11,161 nucleotides of DNA from a bacterium (lineage in GTDB: Bacteria > Planctomycetota > UBA11346): positions 1 to 11,161 of the forward strand of contig JAIFKN010000203.1 in the NCBI GenBank assembly GCA_020049615.1. Reading direction: 5' to 3'. Positions 1-6,090 of the stretch are shown here, in pieces. Made by a program: the position numbers and the translations under genes. Position 1 is the first letter of the stretch; every line of letters begins with the position of its first letter. The notes under the pieces are model-generated. The model worked only from the letters and a program-made list of their open reading frames with translations, was not told the origin of the DNA and made no database searches.

Positions 1-2
1 CC

Positions 3-731
3 ACCGAGGCGCTGCCCGTGCTGCTGCAGCGTCGTGGTCGCCACATGGACTGCGCCATCCGCTTCACCTGGGCCGACGGCCGCAAGGCCGCCGTACTCCT
101 GGTCGAACACTGGAGCGACGCCCGCAAGGTCGATCTCCCCCGCGTCCTGCGCTATGTCGGCGAGCTCGTCGCCCGCTACCCCGACCTCCCCATCCTGCCC
201 GTCATCCTGGTCGCCGATCAGCGTCCCTTCACCATCGACGGCCAGCTTCGCATCGGCGTCCCCGGCTGGACCGCCATCGCCCTCGACGCCCACGTCGTCC
301 GCCTGACCCCGTCCGCCGCCGAAGCGCCACGCACCCGGGTCGCCATCGTGCTTGCCACCATCCCAGCCTCGCGCGACCCGGTCGGAGACGCCTTGCGCGC
401 CCTCCGCCGCCTCGCCGACGCCCCTGGCCCGATCGAACATCTCCACTGGCTGCTTCCCTTGGTCCAGATGCTGTTCAAGATGCGCCCCAGGGACCAGCAG
501 CGCCTCATCGAACACCTGCACAGGGACGCCGCCATGCTCGACATCCTCGCCATCCTCAAAGCCGAAGGCAAAGCCGAGGGCAGAGCTGAAGGCATCGTCG
601 CCAGCATCCGCTTCCGCGTCGCCCAGGACCGTCTGACCATCGACCAGGCTCGCGCGGAGATCGATGCCCTTGCCGCCACCGGCGCGCTCACCGCGGCCGA
701 GGCCGACCTCGCGCGCTCGCGCCTCGGCTGA
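3..731 (+). CDS. Rpn/PD-(D/E)XK-type nuclease-transposase family protein, 5' end outside window
   Basis: The frame is open to the left edge, so the true start is probably upstream. A GTG at 18 is the first possible start inside the window and gives 237 residues. Counting from that GTG, an Asp at 11 (HMDCAIRF) lies before a strand ending in VLLVEHWS (E30). This follows the D...(E-x-Q/K) layout of the recombination-promoting nuclease (Rpn) and 'PD-(D/E)XK nuclease family transposase' proteins. They usually read IEHQS here, so Trp32 replaces the expected Gln/Lys and activity is doubtful. LPILPVILV matches the family's LPPVIPIVLY-type strand. The C-terminus has the typical KAEGKAEGRAEG run followed by a charged helical tail. 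Members are thought to act in DNA cleavage or recombination and are often spread through genomes. It borders a truncated sugar-dehydrogenase gene, which fits a rearranged edge. The family call is by motif recognition and fairly secure; function is inferred. Confidence 0.72.
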   Translation, partial: TEALPVLLQRRGRHMDCAIRFTWADGRKAAVLLVEHWSDARKVDLPRVLRYVGELVARYPDLPILPVILVADQRPFTIDGQLRIGVPGWTAIALDAHVVRLTPSAAEAPRTRVAIVLATIPASRDPVGDALRALRRLADAPGPIEHLHWLLPLVQMLFKMRPRDQQRLIEHLHRDAAMLDILAILKAEGKAEGRAEGIVASIRFRVAQDRLTIDQARAEIDALAATGALTAAEADLARSRLG

Positions 732-788
732 CTGGCCCTTGCCTCGACTGAGGGGCGTGTCCGCCCCCCCCGCATTGAACACCAGCCT

Positions 789-1016
789 GGGAACGCCGCC
801 GAGGCCCGGCACGAGTACGGCCTCGCCCTGGTCCCGCTGGAACCCCTGCCGGCGGCCGAGGCCGTCATCCTGGCAGTCGCCCACAAGCAGTTCCGGGCCC
901 TGACCCTGGCGACCCTCGCCGGCGCCCTGCCGGCGGGCGCCGCGGTGCTGGACGTGAAGATCTGCCTCAACCGCGCCGCCGTGGCCCGGGCCGGGTTGGA
1001 GCTGTGGCGGCAGTAG
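789..1016 (+). pseudogene. C-terminal remnant of a nucleotide-sugar (UDP-HexNAc type) dehydrogenase
   Basis: Reading in frame to the TAG at 1014-1016 gives about 75 residues with the segments AEARHEYGLALVPLE, AVILAVAHKQFRAL, AAVLDVKICLNRAAV and ending GLELWRQ. This is the layout of the extreme C-terminal domain of UDP-glucose/GDP-mannose dehydrogenase family proteins of the WbpA/TviB type: ...DPxAxxxEAxxEYG..., then AVxxAVAHxxF, then VxDVK, then a short xLWRL-like tail. Full-length members are about 420-440 residues with an N-terminal NAD-binding Rossmann domain, which is absent. There is no plausible start, and upstream the frame runs without similarity back to the stop of the nuclease gene at 729-731. 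Intact enzymes oxidise UDP-GlcNAc or UDP-GalNAc to the uronic acid for polysaccharide synthesis. I infer that this is a dead fragment left by deletion or insertion. The rest of the gene may lie upstream of the window. Confidence 0.7.
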
Positions 1017-1028
1017 CGCCGTAGCGCG

Positions 1029-1048
1029 GGCTTCAGCCGGCTGAAGCC
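1029..1048. repeat. Perfect 20-bp palindrome (GGCTTCAGCC arms)
   Basis: GGCTTCAGCC is followed directly by its reverse complement GGCTGAAGCC, giving a perfect self-complementary 20-mer. It begins 12 bp after the stop of the dehydrogenase remnant. Just before it, GTAGCGC occurs twice in tandem (1013-1019 and 1021-1027), and the first copy includes the remnant's stop codon. The GCGGGCTTCAGCC core resembles dispersed intergenic palindromes common in GC-rich environmental bacteria. There is no following T-run, so a terminator role is uncertain. Confidence 0.75.
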
Positions 1049-1107
1049 GGCACGGACGGCTGGCTTCAGCCAGCCGCGGGGGGACCGAGGTCCATCGTCC
1101 GTGCCGG
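1047..1107. repeat. Inverted repeat CCGGCACGGAC / GTCCGTGCCGG enclosing a hairpin
   Basis: CCGGCACGGAC at 1047-1057 is matched by its exact reverse complement at 1097-1107, an 11-bp stem with a 39-nt interior. The right arm continues into CCGGCTGAAGC (1104-1114), which is a direct copy of 1037-1047. The same module therefore appears in both orientations around the central hairpin at 1058-1075. This layered arrangement suggests a compound REP-like element or a cruciform/RNA structure rather than chance. Confidence 0.6.
1058..1075. repeat. Hairpin, 7-8 bp stem (GGCTGGC...GCCAGCC)
   Basis: GGCTGGCT pairs with AGCCAGCC around a 2-nt loop, or as a 7-bp stem with a TTCA loop. It contains another copy of the GGCTTCAGCC core and sits inside the longer inverted repeat 1047-1107. 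No T-tract follows. Confidence 0.65.
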
Positions 1108-1123
1108 CTGAAGCGTCTCGTCA

Positions 1124-1159
1124 TGGCGCATGGTGGGTCCACATGGACCCATTGCGCCA
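1124..1159. repeat. Two-tier hairpin upstream of the flippase gene
   Basis: The inner stem TGGGTCCA/TGGACCCA (1134-1141 and 1144-1151) has a 2-nt loop. An outer stem TGGCGCA/TGCGCCA (1124-1130 and 1153-1159) flanks it with a small 3-versus-1 nt internal loop. GGACCCA recurs at 1164-1170. It lies about 110 bp before the chosen flippase start, so it could be a leader-RNA structure, an operator, or the end of the repeat element. No role can be assigned from sequence alone. Confidence 0.6.
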
Positions 1160-1270
1160 ATACGGACCCATGCGCAGGCCACACCACAACCTCCTGTGCC
1201 CGGCCGAGCTGGACCCGAGGCGGCCGCCACCCCCTTTGCCTCCCTCCGGCAGGCCGCACGCTGGCCCCCG

Positions 1271-2621
1271 ATGACCACCGATCAGGCCCAGCGCGGCCAG
1301 CAGCGTCTGCGCCGTGCCGGGGCCAGCGCCATCCTCGGCGTCGGCGCCAAGGGCATCCAGCTCGTCACCCTGGTGGTGACCGTGCCGCTGCTCTACGCCC
1401 ACCTTGGACCGGAGCGCTACGGCCTGTGGGCGGTGCTGACCGCGATCAACGCCCTGCTCGCCTTCGCCGACCTCGGCCTGGGCAACGGCCTGACCACGCT
1501 GCTGGCGCAGGCGGTCGGGCGCGAGGACCGCGACGGGGCGCGGCGGCTGGTCGGCGGGGCGCTGCTGGCGACGGGGCTGCTGGCGACCGGGCTGCTGCTC
1601 CTGGGTGCCATCCTCCTCCCGACCCTCCCCTGGCCGCGGCTGCTGGGCGTCGCTGGCACCGCCGCCGCGGGCGAGGCGACCGCCGCCATCGCTGTCGCGC
1701 TCGGCGCCCTGGTCCTGGCCGTGCCGACCGGTCTGGCCGCCCGCATCCGCCTTGGCCTGCAGCAGGGGCACCTCGCCGCGCTGTGGGAAGGCTCCGGCCA
1801 GTTGCTCGGCCTGCTGGCGCTGCTGACCGCCGTCCACCGTGGCGCCGGCGTGCCGGTCCTGCTCGTCGCCGCCCTCGGCCCGCCCCTGCTGATCCAGGCC
1901 CTGCATCTGACCACCCTCCTGCGGCGCAGCGAGCCGTGGCTGCGGCCGCAACGCAGCGACCTGCACACCGCCGCTGCCGCCCCGGTCCTGCGCAGCGGTC
2001 TGCTCTTCCTCGCCATCCAGGCCTCGACCGCCATCGCGTACTCGTTCGACGCCGTGTTCTGCAGCCACCTGCACGGCTGGCGACCTGGCGGTGGTGCAGC
2101 GGCTGTTCGTCATCCCGACTGTGCTGATCAGCCTCGCCCTCACCCCGCTGTGGCCAGCCTACGGCGAAGCTCTGGCGCGCGGCGACTCGGCCTGGGCGGC
2201 TCGGACCTTCTACCGATCGCTGGCCGCGGTCACCCTTGTCGGCCTGATCGGCCTGCTGGCCACGCCGCTGCTCGCGCCGCTGCTCCTGCATTGGTGGATC
2301 GGGCAGGGCTTCACCATCGACCTGCCAACGCTCCTGGCCTGCGCGGCAGCCGTGCTGGTCATGGGACTCGCCCATGCCGCCTCGATGTTGTGCAACGGGG
2401 CCGGGCGTCTCGCCTTCCAGGCCTGGTGCGGCCTGGCCCTGCTCGCCGGCACCCTGTTGATGAAGCCGTTGCTGGGTCACTGGTTCGGACCTGCCGGTCT
2501 GCCGGCCGCGACTGCCCTGGTCACCCTGCTGACCATCGTCCTCCCCCTGGCGTGGCTGGGCCGCCGCATCCTGCGTACTAGCCCAGGCGTGCCCGCTGGC
2601 GAGGCTGCCGCCCACCCGTGA
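1271..2621 (+). pseudogene. Wzx-type polysaccharide flippase, interrupted by a frameshift
   Basis: The N-terminal part starts at the ATG at 1271 (MTTDQAQRGQ...). It reads as a MOP-superfamily oligosaccharide flippase: LVTLVVTVPLLYAHLGPERY, GLWAVLTAINALLAFADLGL, then many hydrophobic segments to about 2078 (residue 269). That frame then gives non-membrane, Arg/Pro-rich sequence. The flippase continues one base on, with GDLAVVQRLFVIPTVLIS and further membrane helices, to the TGA at 2619-2621. The joined product would be about 450 residues with roughly 12 membrane segments, normal for Wzx. Such proteins flip undecaprenyl-diphosphate-linked repeat units to the periplasm. The junction lies between about 2063 and 2085 (CACGGCTGGCGACCTG). 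A one-base gain, a small deletion or a sequencing error would each explain it. No clear Shine-Dalgarno precedes 1271; the in-frame ATG at 1130 was rejected because its extension is not flippase-like. The stop overlaps the next gene's GTG. Confidence 0.82.
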
Positions 2622-3517
2622 GCCCTCCGGACGCGCTCCTCTGCCCCCTGTGCAACGCCGACGCCCCGGTCGATCTGGGCCAGGTGCCGCCACCCGGCCG
2701 CACCGTCGGTGGGCTCGACATCCCGCCTGCCCGCCTGCTGCATTGCCGCACCTGCAGCTACCGTTGGAAGAGCGCCCGGCCGGATGAGTCCGCGTTGGCC
2801 GCCGCGTATGCCGCCAACAGCGGCGACTGGTGGCCGGATGACGGCAAGGCCCGCAGTCACGTCACCCGTCGCATCAGCCAGATCCTGGCGCGCCGCCTGC
2901 CCACCACAGCCAGCGTGCTGGACGTCGGCTGCTTCGACGGCTCGATGCTTGCCGCGGTCCCGGGTGACTGGCGTCGCTTCGGGGTCGAGCCCTCAGTATC
3001 GGCGGCGGGACGGGCGGCGGCGCGTGGCGTCGAGGTGCTCGCCCCGACCCTCGACCAGCTCGCCGGCGACAGGCAGTTCGACGCCATCCTTGCCCTCGAC
3101 GTCATCGAGCACCTCTACCGCCCTGGCGCCTTCTTCACCGCGCTGGCCGCCCGCCTGCGTCCCGGCGGGGTCACCCTGCTCATGAGCGGCGACCCTAAGT
3201 CATGGACCTGGCGGGTGACCGGCCCGACCTACTGGTACGTCGCCAATCCTGAGCACGTCGGGTTCTTTGACCGGGCGGCGATGGAGCACGCCGCCCGGAT
3301 GGCCGGCCTGCAGGTGGCCGGATGGACCCGGCTGCAACACCACCGGCGGCCGTGGCCGCGACGAATGGTCGAACATGCGGGAAATCTCGCCTGGCTGGCG
3401 GCTCGGGGGCTGGGAGGGCTGGGGCTGCCGCCTGTGCGGCGAGTGACGATTAACCACCGTTCGCCGCATTGGCTGGGGGCGAGCGACCATGCTCTGGCGG
3501 TAGTGGAGCGCAGGTGA
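2618..3517 (+). CDS. Class I SAM methyltransferase with N-terminal zinc-ribbon
   Basis: The 299-residue protein starts at a GTG overlapping the upstream stop (GTGA). Its N-terminus carries paired CxxC motifs (C9/C12 in CPLC and C43/C46 in CRTC), a likely zinc-binding knuckle. A Rossmann methyltransferase domain follows: motif I VLDVGCFDG (100-108), an acidic strand end at FGVEPS (121-126), DAILALDVIEHL (155-166) and LRPGGVTLLMSGDP (180-193). This is the Methyltransf_23/11 type common in polysaccharide loci. It resembles the zinc-ribbon plus methyltransferase half of sugar C-methyltransferases (TylC3/NovU type). At 299 residues it lacks their extra C-terminal domain, so sugar C-methylation is not claimed. 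The likely role is methylation of a glycan or its precursor; the substrate is unknown. Translation is probably coupled to the flippase. Confidence 0.85.
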   Translation: MSPPDALLCPLCNADAPVDLGQVPPPGRTVGGLDIPPARLLHCRTCSYRWKSARPDESALAAAYAANSGDWWPDDGKARSHVTRRISQILARRLPTTASVLDVGCFDGSMLAAVPGDWRRFGVEPSVSAAGRAAARGVEVLAPTLDQLAGDRQFDAILALDVIEHLYRPGAFFTALAARLRPGGVTLLMSGDPKSWTWRVTGPTYWYVANPEHVGFFDRAAMEHAARMAGLQVAGWTRLQHHRRPWPRRMVEHAGNLAWLAARGLGGLGLPPVRRVTINHRSPHWLGASDHALAVVERR

Positions 3518-3667
3518 CTCGCTGGCGCCGGGCCGCCAATTGCCTCCTGCGCCCCTGCCAGCAGGCTGCGCCGGTCCAGATGACCTACGCCCTCCACCTG
3601 CGCATGCTCCTCACTTGTACCATCGCCTTCGCGGACCACGCCAGTTGCAACGCCGCAGAGTAAACGC
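3518..3667. other. 150-bp spacer between two methyltransferase genes
   Basis: This is the largest gap inside the cluster. It holds a weak hairpin (CCTGC/GCAGG, 3554-3565) with no T-run and no convincing promoter. One open frame fills it almost exactly: a GTG at 3514-3516 overlaps the upstream TGA, and the frame runs 49 codons to a TAA at 3661-3663, 4 nt before the next ATG. Its translation (MTRWRRAANCLLRPCQQAAP...) matches nothing I recognise. I consider it more likely spacer than gene. Confidence 0.4.
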
Positions 3668-4405
3668 ATGGGCAATCTAGCATCCCGCCTCCGCCGCTGG
3701 ATCTGCGCAGACGTTGGACGGGACAACGAGACGTTACGCGAAGAGTGGGTCAGGACCAAGCTGTCCGCCTTGCCTGCAGACAGCCGCATCCTCGACGCCG
3801 GCGCCGGCCCGCAGCGCTACCGAACCCACTGCCGCCACCTGCGCTACCTAAGCCAGGACTTCGCCCGGTACGACGGTGTCGGCGACGGCTCAGGATTACA
3901 GACCGGCGAGTTCGCCTACGGCAAGCTCGACCATGTTTGCGACATCACCGCCATCCCCGAACCGGATGGTGCGTTCGACGCCGTGATGTGCACCGAGGTT
4001 CTGGAGCATCTGCCTGAACCGGACCTGGCAATCCGGGAATTCGCCCGCCTGCTGCGTCAGGGGGGAAGGCTCATCCTGACAGCACCGTTCGCCAGCCTCA
4101 CGCACTTCGCCCCATTCCATTTCTCGACCGGTTTCAACCGGTTCTGGTATGAGACCACCTGTGCACGGCATGGGCTGCGCATCATAGAAGCGGTGCCCAG
4201 TGGGAGCTGGTTCGACGTCGTCGCCCAGGAGCTCTACCGCCTGCCGGACTCGAGCCGGAGATACGCCAGCCGCCCGTGTGGCCCGTTGACCCGGATCGCA
4301 CAACTGTGGCTGCTGCGACACCTGGCGCACTGCCGTCGCGACGACACGAAATCCGGCGAACTGGCCTGCTATGGTTGGCACGTCGTGGCGGAGCGCGTGG
4401 GCTGA
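3668..4405 (+). CDS. Class I SAM-dependent methyltransferase
   Basis: The 245-residue protein begins at an ATG with only a weak purine stretch (GCAGAG) upstream. Motif I is ILDAGAGPQRY (41-51). The acidic end of strand 2 falls in YLSQDFARYDG (60-70), motif IV in FDAVMCTEVLEHL (103-115), and the post-motif strand in LLRQGGRLILTAPF (128-141). A His/Phe-rich patch follows (THFAPFHFSTGFNRFWYE, 145-162), typical of the Methyltransf_11 proteins found in glycan clusters. It has no zinc-ribbon and no membrane segments, so it is presumably cytosolic. The stop TGA overlaps the next start (TGATG), which supports coupled translation. Methylation of a sugar or of a lipid-linked intermediate is inferred from context; the acceptor is unknown. 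Confidence 0.85.
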   Translation: MGNLASRLRRWICADVGRDNETLREEWVRTKLSALPADSRILDAGAGPQRYRTHCRHLRYLSQDFARYDGVGDGSGLQTGEFAYGKLDHVCDITAIPEPDGAFDAVMCTEVLEHLPEPDLAIREFARLLRQGGRLILTAPFASLTHFAPFHFSTGFNRFWYETTCARHGLRIIEAVPSGSWFDVVAQELYRLPDSSRRYASRPCGPLTRIAQLWLLRHLAHCRRDDTKSGELACYGWHVVAERVG

Positions 4406-5190
4406 TGCTGCGTTGGACTCGCCGGACCCTGGAGACTATGGGACTCGACCCCGTGCGTGGACTGCGTGCGTTGGCGCGGTTCCCCGGCTTCGTTCGCCAG
4501 CACCGTCGTTTCCGCCAGATGCATGCCGCCTCGGGCGAGCCCTTGGCCTGGGCGGCCTCCTGGCCCTGTCTGCTCGATGCCCGCGATCCAGGCGGCTCCG
4601 CCAGCGGCCATTACTTCCATCAAGACCTGCTGGTAGCCCGGCGGATATTTCTCGCCGCGCCATCCCGGCACATCGATGTCGGTTCGCGCGTGGACGGCTT
4701 CGTCGCCCACGTAGCCTCCTTTCGGCAAATCGAAGTCCTCGACATCCGCGAGATCCGTTCGACGGCTGGCAACATCGTCTTCCGCCGTGCCGACCTCACC
4801 CAGCCGCTGCCGCCCGACCTCGCCGGCGGAACGCCGTCGCTGTCCTGCCTGCACGCGCTCGAGCACTTCGGAATGGGCCGGTACGGCGACGGTCTCGACC
4901 CGTCTGGGCACCGCCGTGGGTTGACCCAGCTCGCAACTCTACTGCGGTCTGGTGGGACGTTGTACCTTTCTGTGCCAATGGGACCTTCGCGCATCGAGTA
5001 TAACGCCCAGCGCGTGTTCTCCCTGCCTCTACTCCTCGAACTGCTGGCCGAACGGTTCGCCATGCGCAGGTTCAGCTATGTCGATGACGCCGGCGACCTT
5101 CACGACGACCAGCCGTGGACCGGCCCCGAGGCCGAGGCCTGCTATGGCTGCCGCTATGGCTGCGCGATCGTCGAAGCCATCCGATGCTAA
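4405..5190 (+). CDS. DUF268 family protein, methyltransferase-like fold
   Basis: The start is the ATG at 4405, which shares its A with the upstream TGA. The open frame extends further back, but only inside the preceding gene. The 261-residue product has the hallmarks of DUF268: HYFHQDLLVARRI (69-81), HIDVGSRVDGFVAHVASFRQ (89-108), VLDIRE (111-116), SLSCLHALEHFGMGRYGDGL (145-164), GGTLYLSVPMG (183-193) and EYNAQRVF (198-205). These segments line up with class I methyltransferase elements: an atypical glycine motif, an acidic strand-2 end, a motif-IV region with LEHF, and a final GGxLYLSVP strand. DUF268 has no established reaction that I know of. Its place between two methyltransferases suggests glycan modification. 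It ends 31 bp before the next gene. Confidence 0.85.
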   Translation: MLRWTRRTLETMGLDPVRGLRALARFPGFVRQHRRFRQMHAASGEPLAWAASWPCLLDARDPGGSASGHYFHQDLLVARRIFLAAPSRHIDVGSRVDGFVAHVASFRQIEVLDIREIRSTAGNIVFRRADLTQPLPPDLAGGTPSLSCLHALEHFGMGRYGDGLDPSGHRRGLTQLATLLRSGGTLYLSVPMGPSRIEYNAQRVFSLPLLLELLAERFAMRRFSYVDDAGDLHDDQPWTGPEAEACYGCRYGCAIVEAIRC

Positions 5191-5221
5191 TCCCCCTCCC
5201 TGCCGTAAACGAGCTGTCGCG

Positions 5222-6088
5222 ATGAAACCCACTCTGGAAATCGGCTCAGGCGCCAATCCCTGGCCACAAGCCGACATCCTCCTCGACCGCTACCTGGTCG
5301 ACCCGCGGGAGCAGCGCAGCGGCGAGGCGCTGCACCGGGACAAACGTCCGTTGATCATCGCCGCTGGGGAGAACCTCCCGTTCAAAGACAAGGTTGCTCG
5401 ACACTGCTATAGTTGCCATGTCATCGAGCACGCCGTCGATCTCGCCGGCATGCTCGACGAGATGTCCCGGGTCGCCGAATCCGGCTTCATCGACTGCCCC
5501 AATCCGCTGCTGGAGGCGGTGCTCGATCAGCGCGAGCATCGCTGGTACATCACCGTTCGTGATGGAGAATTGATCTATTTCCCCAAGGGCACTGGGGCAT
5601 CCCTGTCAAACACACTCAGTCCGATCTACTTCGCACTCCTCAGCGACCACTATCTGATCCGCCGCACGTGGCCGCTGTTCGTTGTCCGCCATGCGTGGAC
5701 CGGGTCTCTACGCCATCGTCAGGCCGCCAGTCTGGAGGAGATTCTGCCTACCCCGGCCGAATGCGACCGCTTGGCCGCCATCGCCCGGAGCAATCGCCTG
5801 GGCAGGCTGCTGGGCTGCCTGAAGGAGGAAATCGCCGAATCGGCCCGGAAGCGCATCGGTCGAGTGGTCGGAGGGATGGCCAAGCGGGCGGTGCGGTCCC
5901 TCCGCCGGCTGCGCCGGTCCCGCCGAGCGGCGCCACGCTTCGCCACGCTTGACGAACTCCTGGGTTTGATGCGCTGCCCGACCAGCCGGGGCGGGCTCGT
6001 GCGGGCCGACGATCGGACCCTATTGTCGGAGGACGGCCGCCATCGCTACCCGACCGATGGGAACCTGGTCCGCTTCGTGGAGGATTGA
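5222..6088 (+). CDS. SAM methyltransferase fused to a degenerate Trm112-like domain
   Basis: I chose the ATG at 5222 because motif I follows at once (TLEIGSGANPWPQADILLD, 4-22); the frame's upstream extension lies in the preceding gene. The 288-residue protein continues with NLPFKDK (51-57), the motif-IV-like CYSCHVIEHAVDLAGMLDEM (62-81) and GFIDCPNP (88-95), then a strand-rich region with HRWYITVRDGELIY (106-119). A basic helical linker (about 200-237) leads to a C-terminal module: LDELLGLMRCPTSRGGLV (243-260) and HRYPTDGNLVRFVED (274-288). This matches Trm112/YcaR-type small domains (LLxxLxCPxCxGxL...YPxxDGxPxL). Only one Cys (252) remains and the partner position is Ser, so zinc binding is probably lost. 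Trm112 proteins are known as activating partners of methyltransferases, so a built-in partner is plausible. The substrate is unknown. No strong Shine-Dalgarno is seen. Confidence 0.83.
   Translation: MKPTLEIGSGANPWPQADILLDRYLVDPREQRSGEALHRDKRPLIIAAGENLPFKDKVARHCYSCHVIEHAVDLAGMLDEMSRVAESGFIDCPNPLLEAVLDQREHRWYITVRDGELIYFPKGTGASLSNTLSPIYFALLSDHYLIRRTWPLFVVRHAWTGSLRHRQAASLEEILPTPAECDRLAAIARSNRLGRLLGCLKEEIAESARKRIGRVVGGMAKRAVRSLRRLRRSRRAAPRFATLDELLGLMRCPTSRGGLVRADDRTLLSEDGRHRYPTDGNLVRFVED
6079..6083 (+). promoter_or_regulatory. Ribosome binding site for the second flippase
   Basis: GGAGG ends 7 nt before the ATG at 6091. This decides the start in favour of that ATG over an in-frame TTG at 6085, which is too close to the GGAGG. 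The site lies inside the last codons of the preceding methyltransferase. Confidence 0.75.
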
Positions 6089-6090
6089 GC

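Larger units (their letters stand above)
1017..1270. other. Non-coding palindrome-rich spacer before the flippase gene
   Basis: This stretch of about 250 bp holds no credible gene. An open frame from the ATG at 1130 runs into the flippase gene, but its first 47 codons look unlike a flippase N-terminus. The spacer contains two GGCTTCAGCC-based hairpins, a long-range inverted repeat that links them to a third copy, and one larger imperfect hairpin (each listed separately). I see no clear sigma-70 type promoter and no T-tract after any hairpin, so a standard intrinsic terminator is not supported. A promoter for the downstream cluster could still lie here. Confidence 0.5.

Noticed and set aside
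218..970. 250-codon minus-strand open frame across the nuclease gene and the dehydrogenase remnant
   Set aside because: Ser/Arg/Ala-rich antisense shadow. Plus-strand similarity explains both halves.
1029..1075. Intrinsic terminator after the dehydrogenase remnant
   Set aside because: The stems are strong but neither is followed by a T-tract, and the modules repeat in several orientations, which favours a dispersed repeat element.
1013..1114. CRISPR array
   Set aside because: The repeats are short, nested and inverted, without regular spacing or unique spacers.
1130..1270. N-terminal extension of the first flippase from the ATG at 1130
   Set aside because: The extra 47 residues are Pro/Ala-rich, overlap a hairpin and do not resemble a flippase N-terminus. 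The ATG at 1271 begins right before the first family-like helix.
1121..2693. Long minus-strand open frames (up to 415 codons) opposite the first flippase
   Set aside because: They are Arg/Gly/Gln-rich, low-complexity translations with no domain. Such frames are expected opposite C-ending codons in GC-rich genes, and the plus strand carries clear flippase sequence.
4276..4404. Upstream start for the DUF268 gene inside the preceding methyltransferase gene
   Set aside because: The ATG at 4405 forms a TGATG junction and gives a family-like length. The extension is a shadow of the upstream coding frame.
4952..5221. 90-codon N-terminal extension of the Trm112-fused methyltransferase
   Set aside because: It lies within the DUF268 gene in another frame and is Arg/Pro/Ser-rich. 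SAM motif I starts only a few residues after the ATG at 5222.
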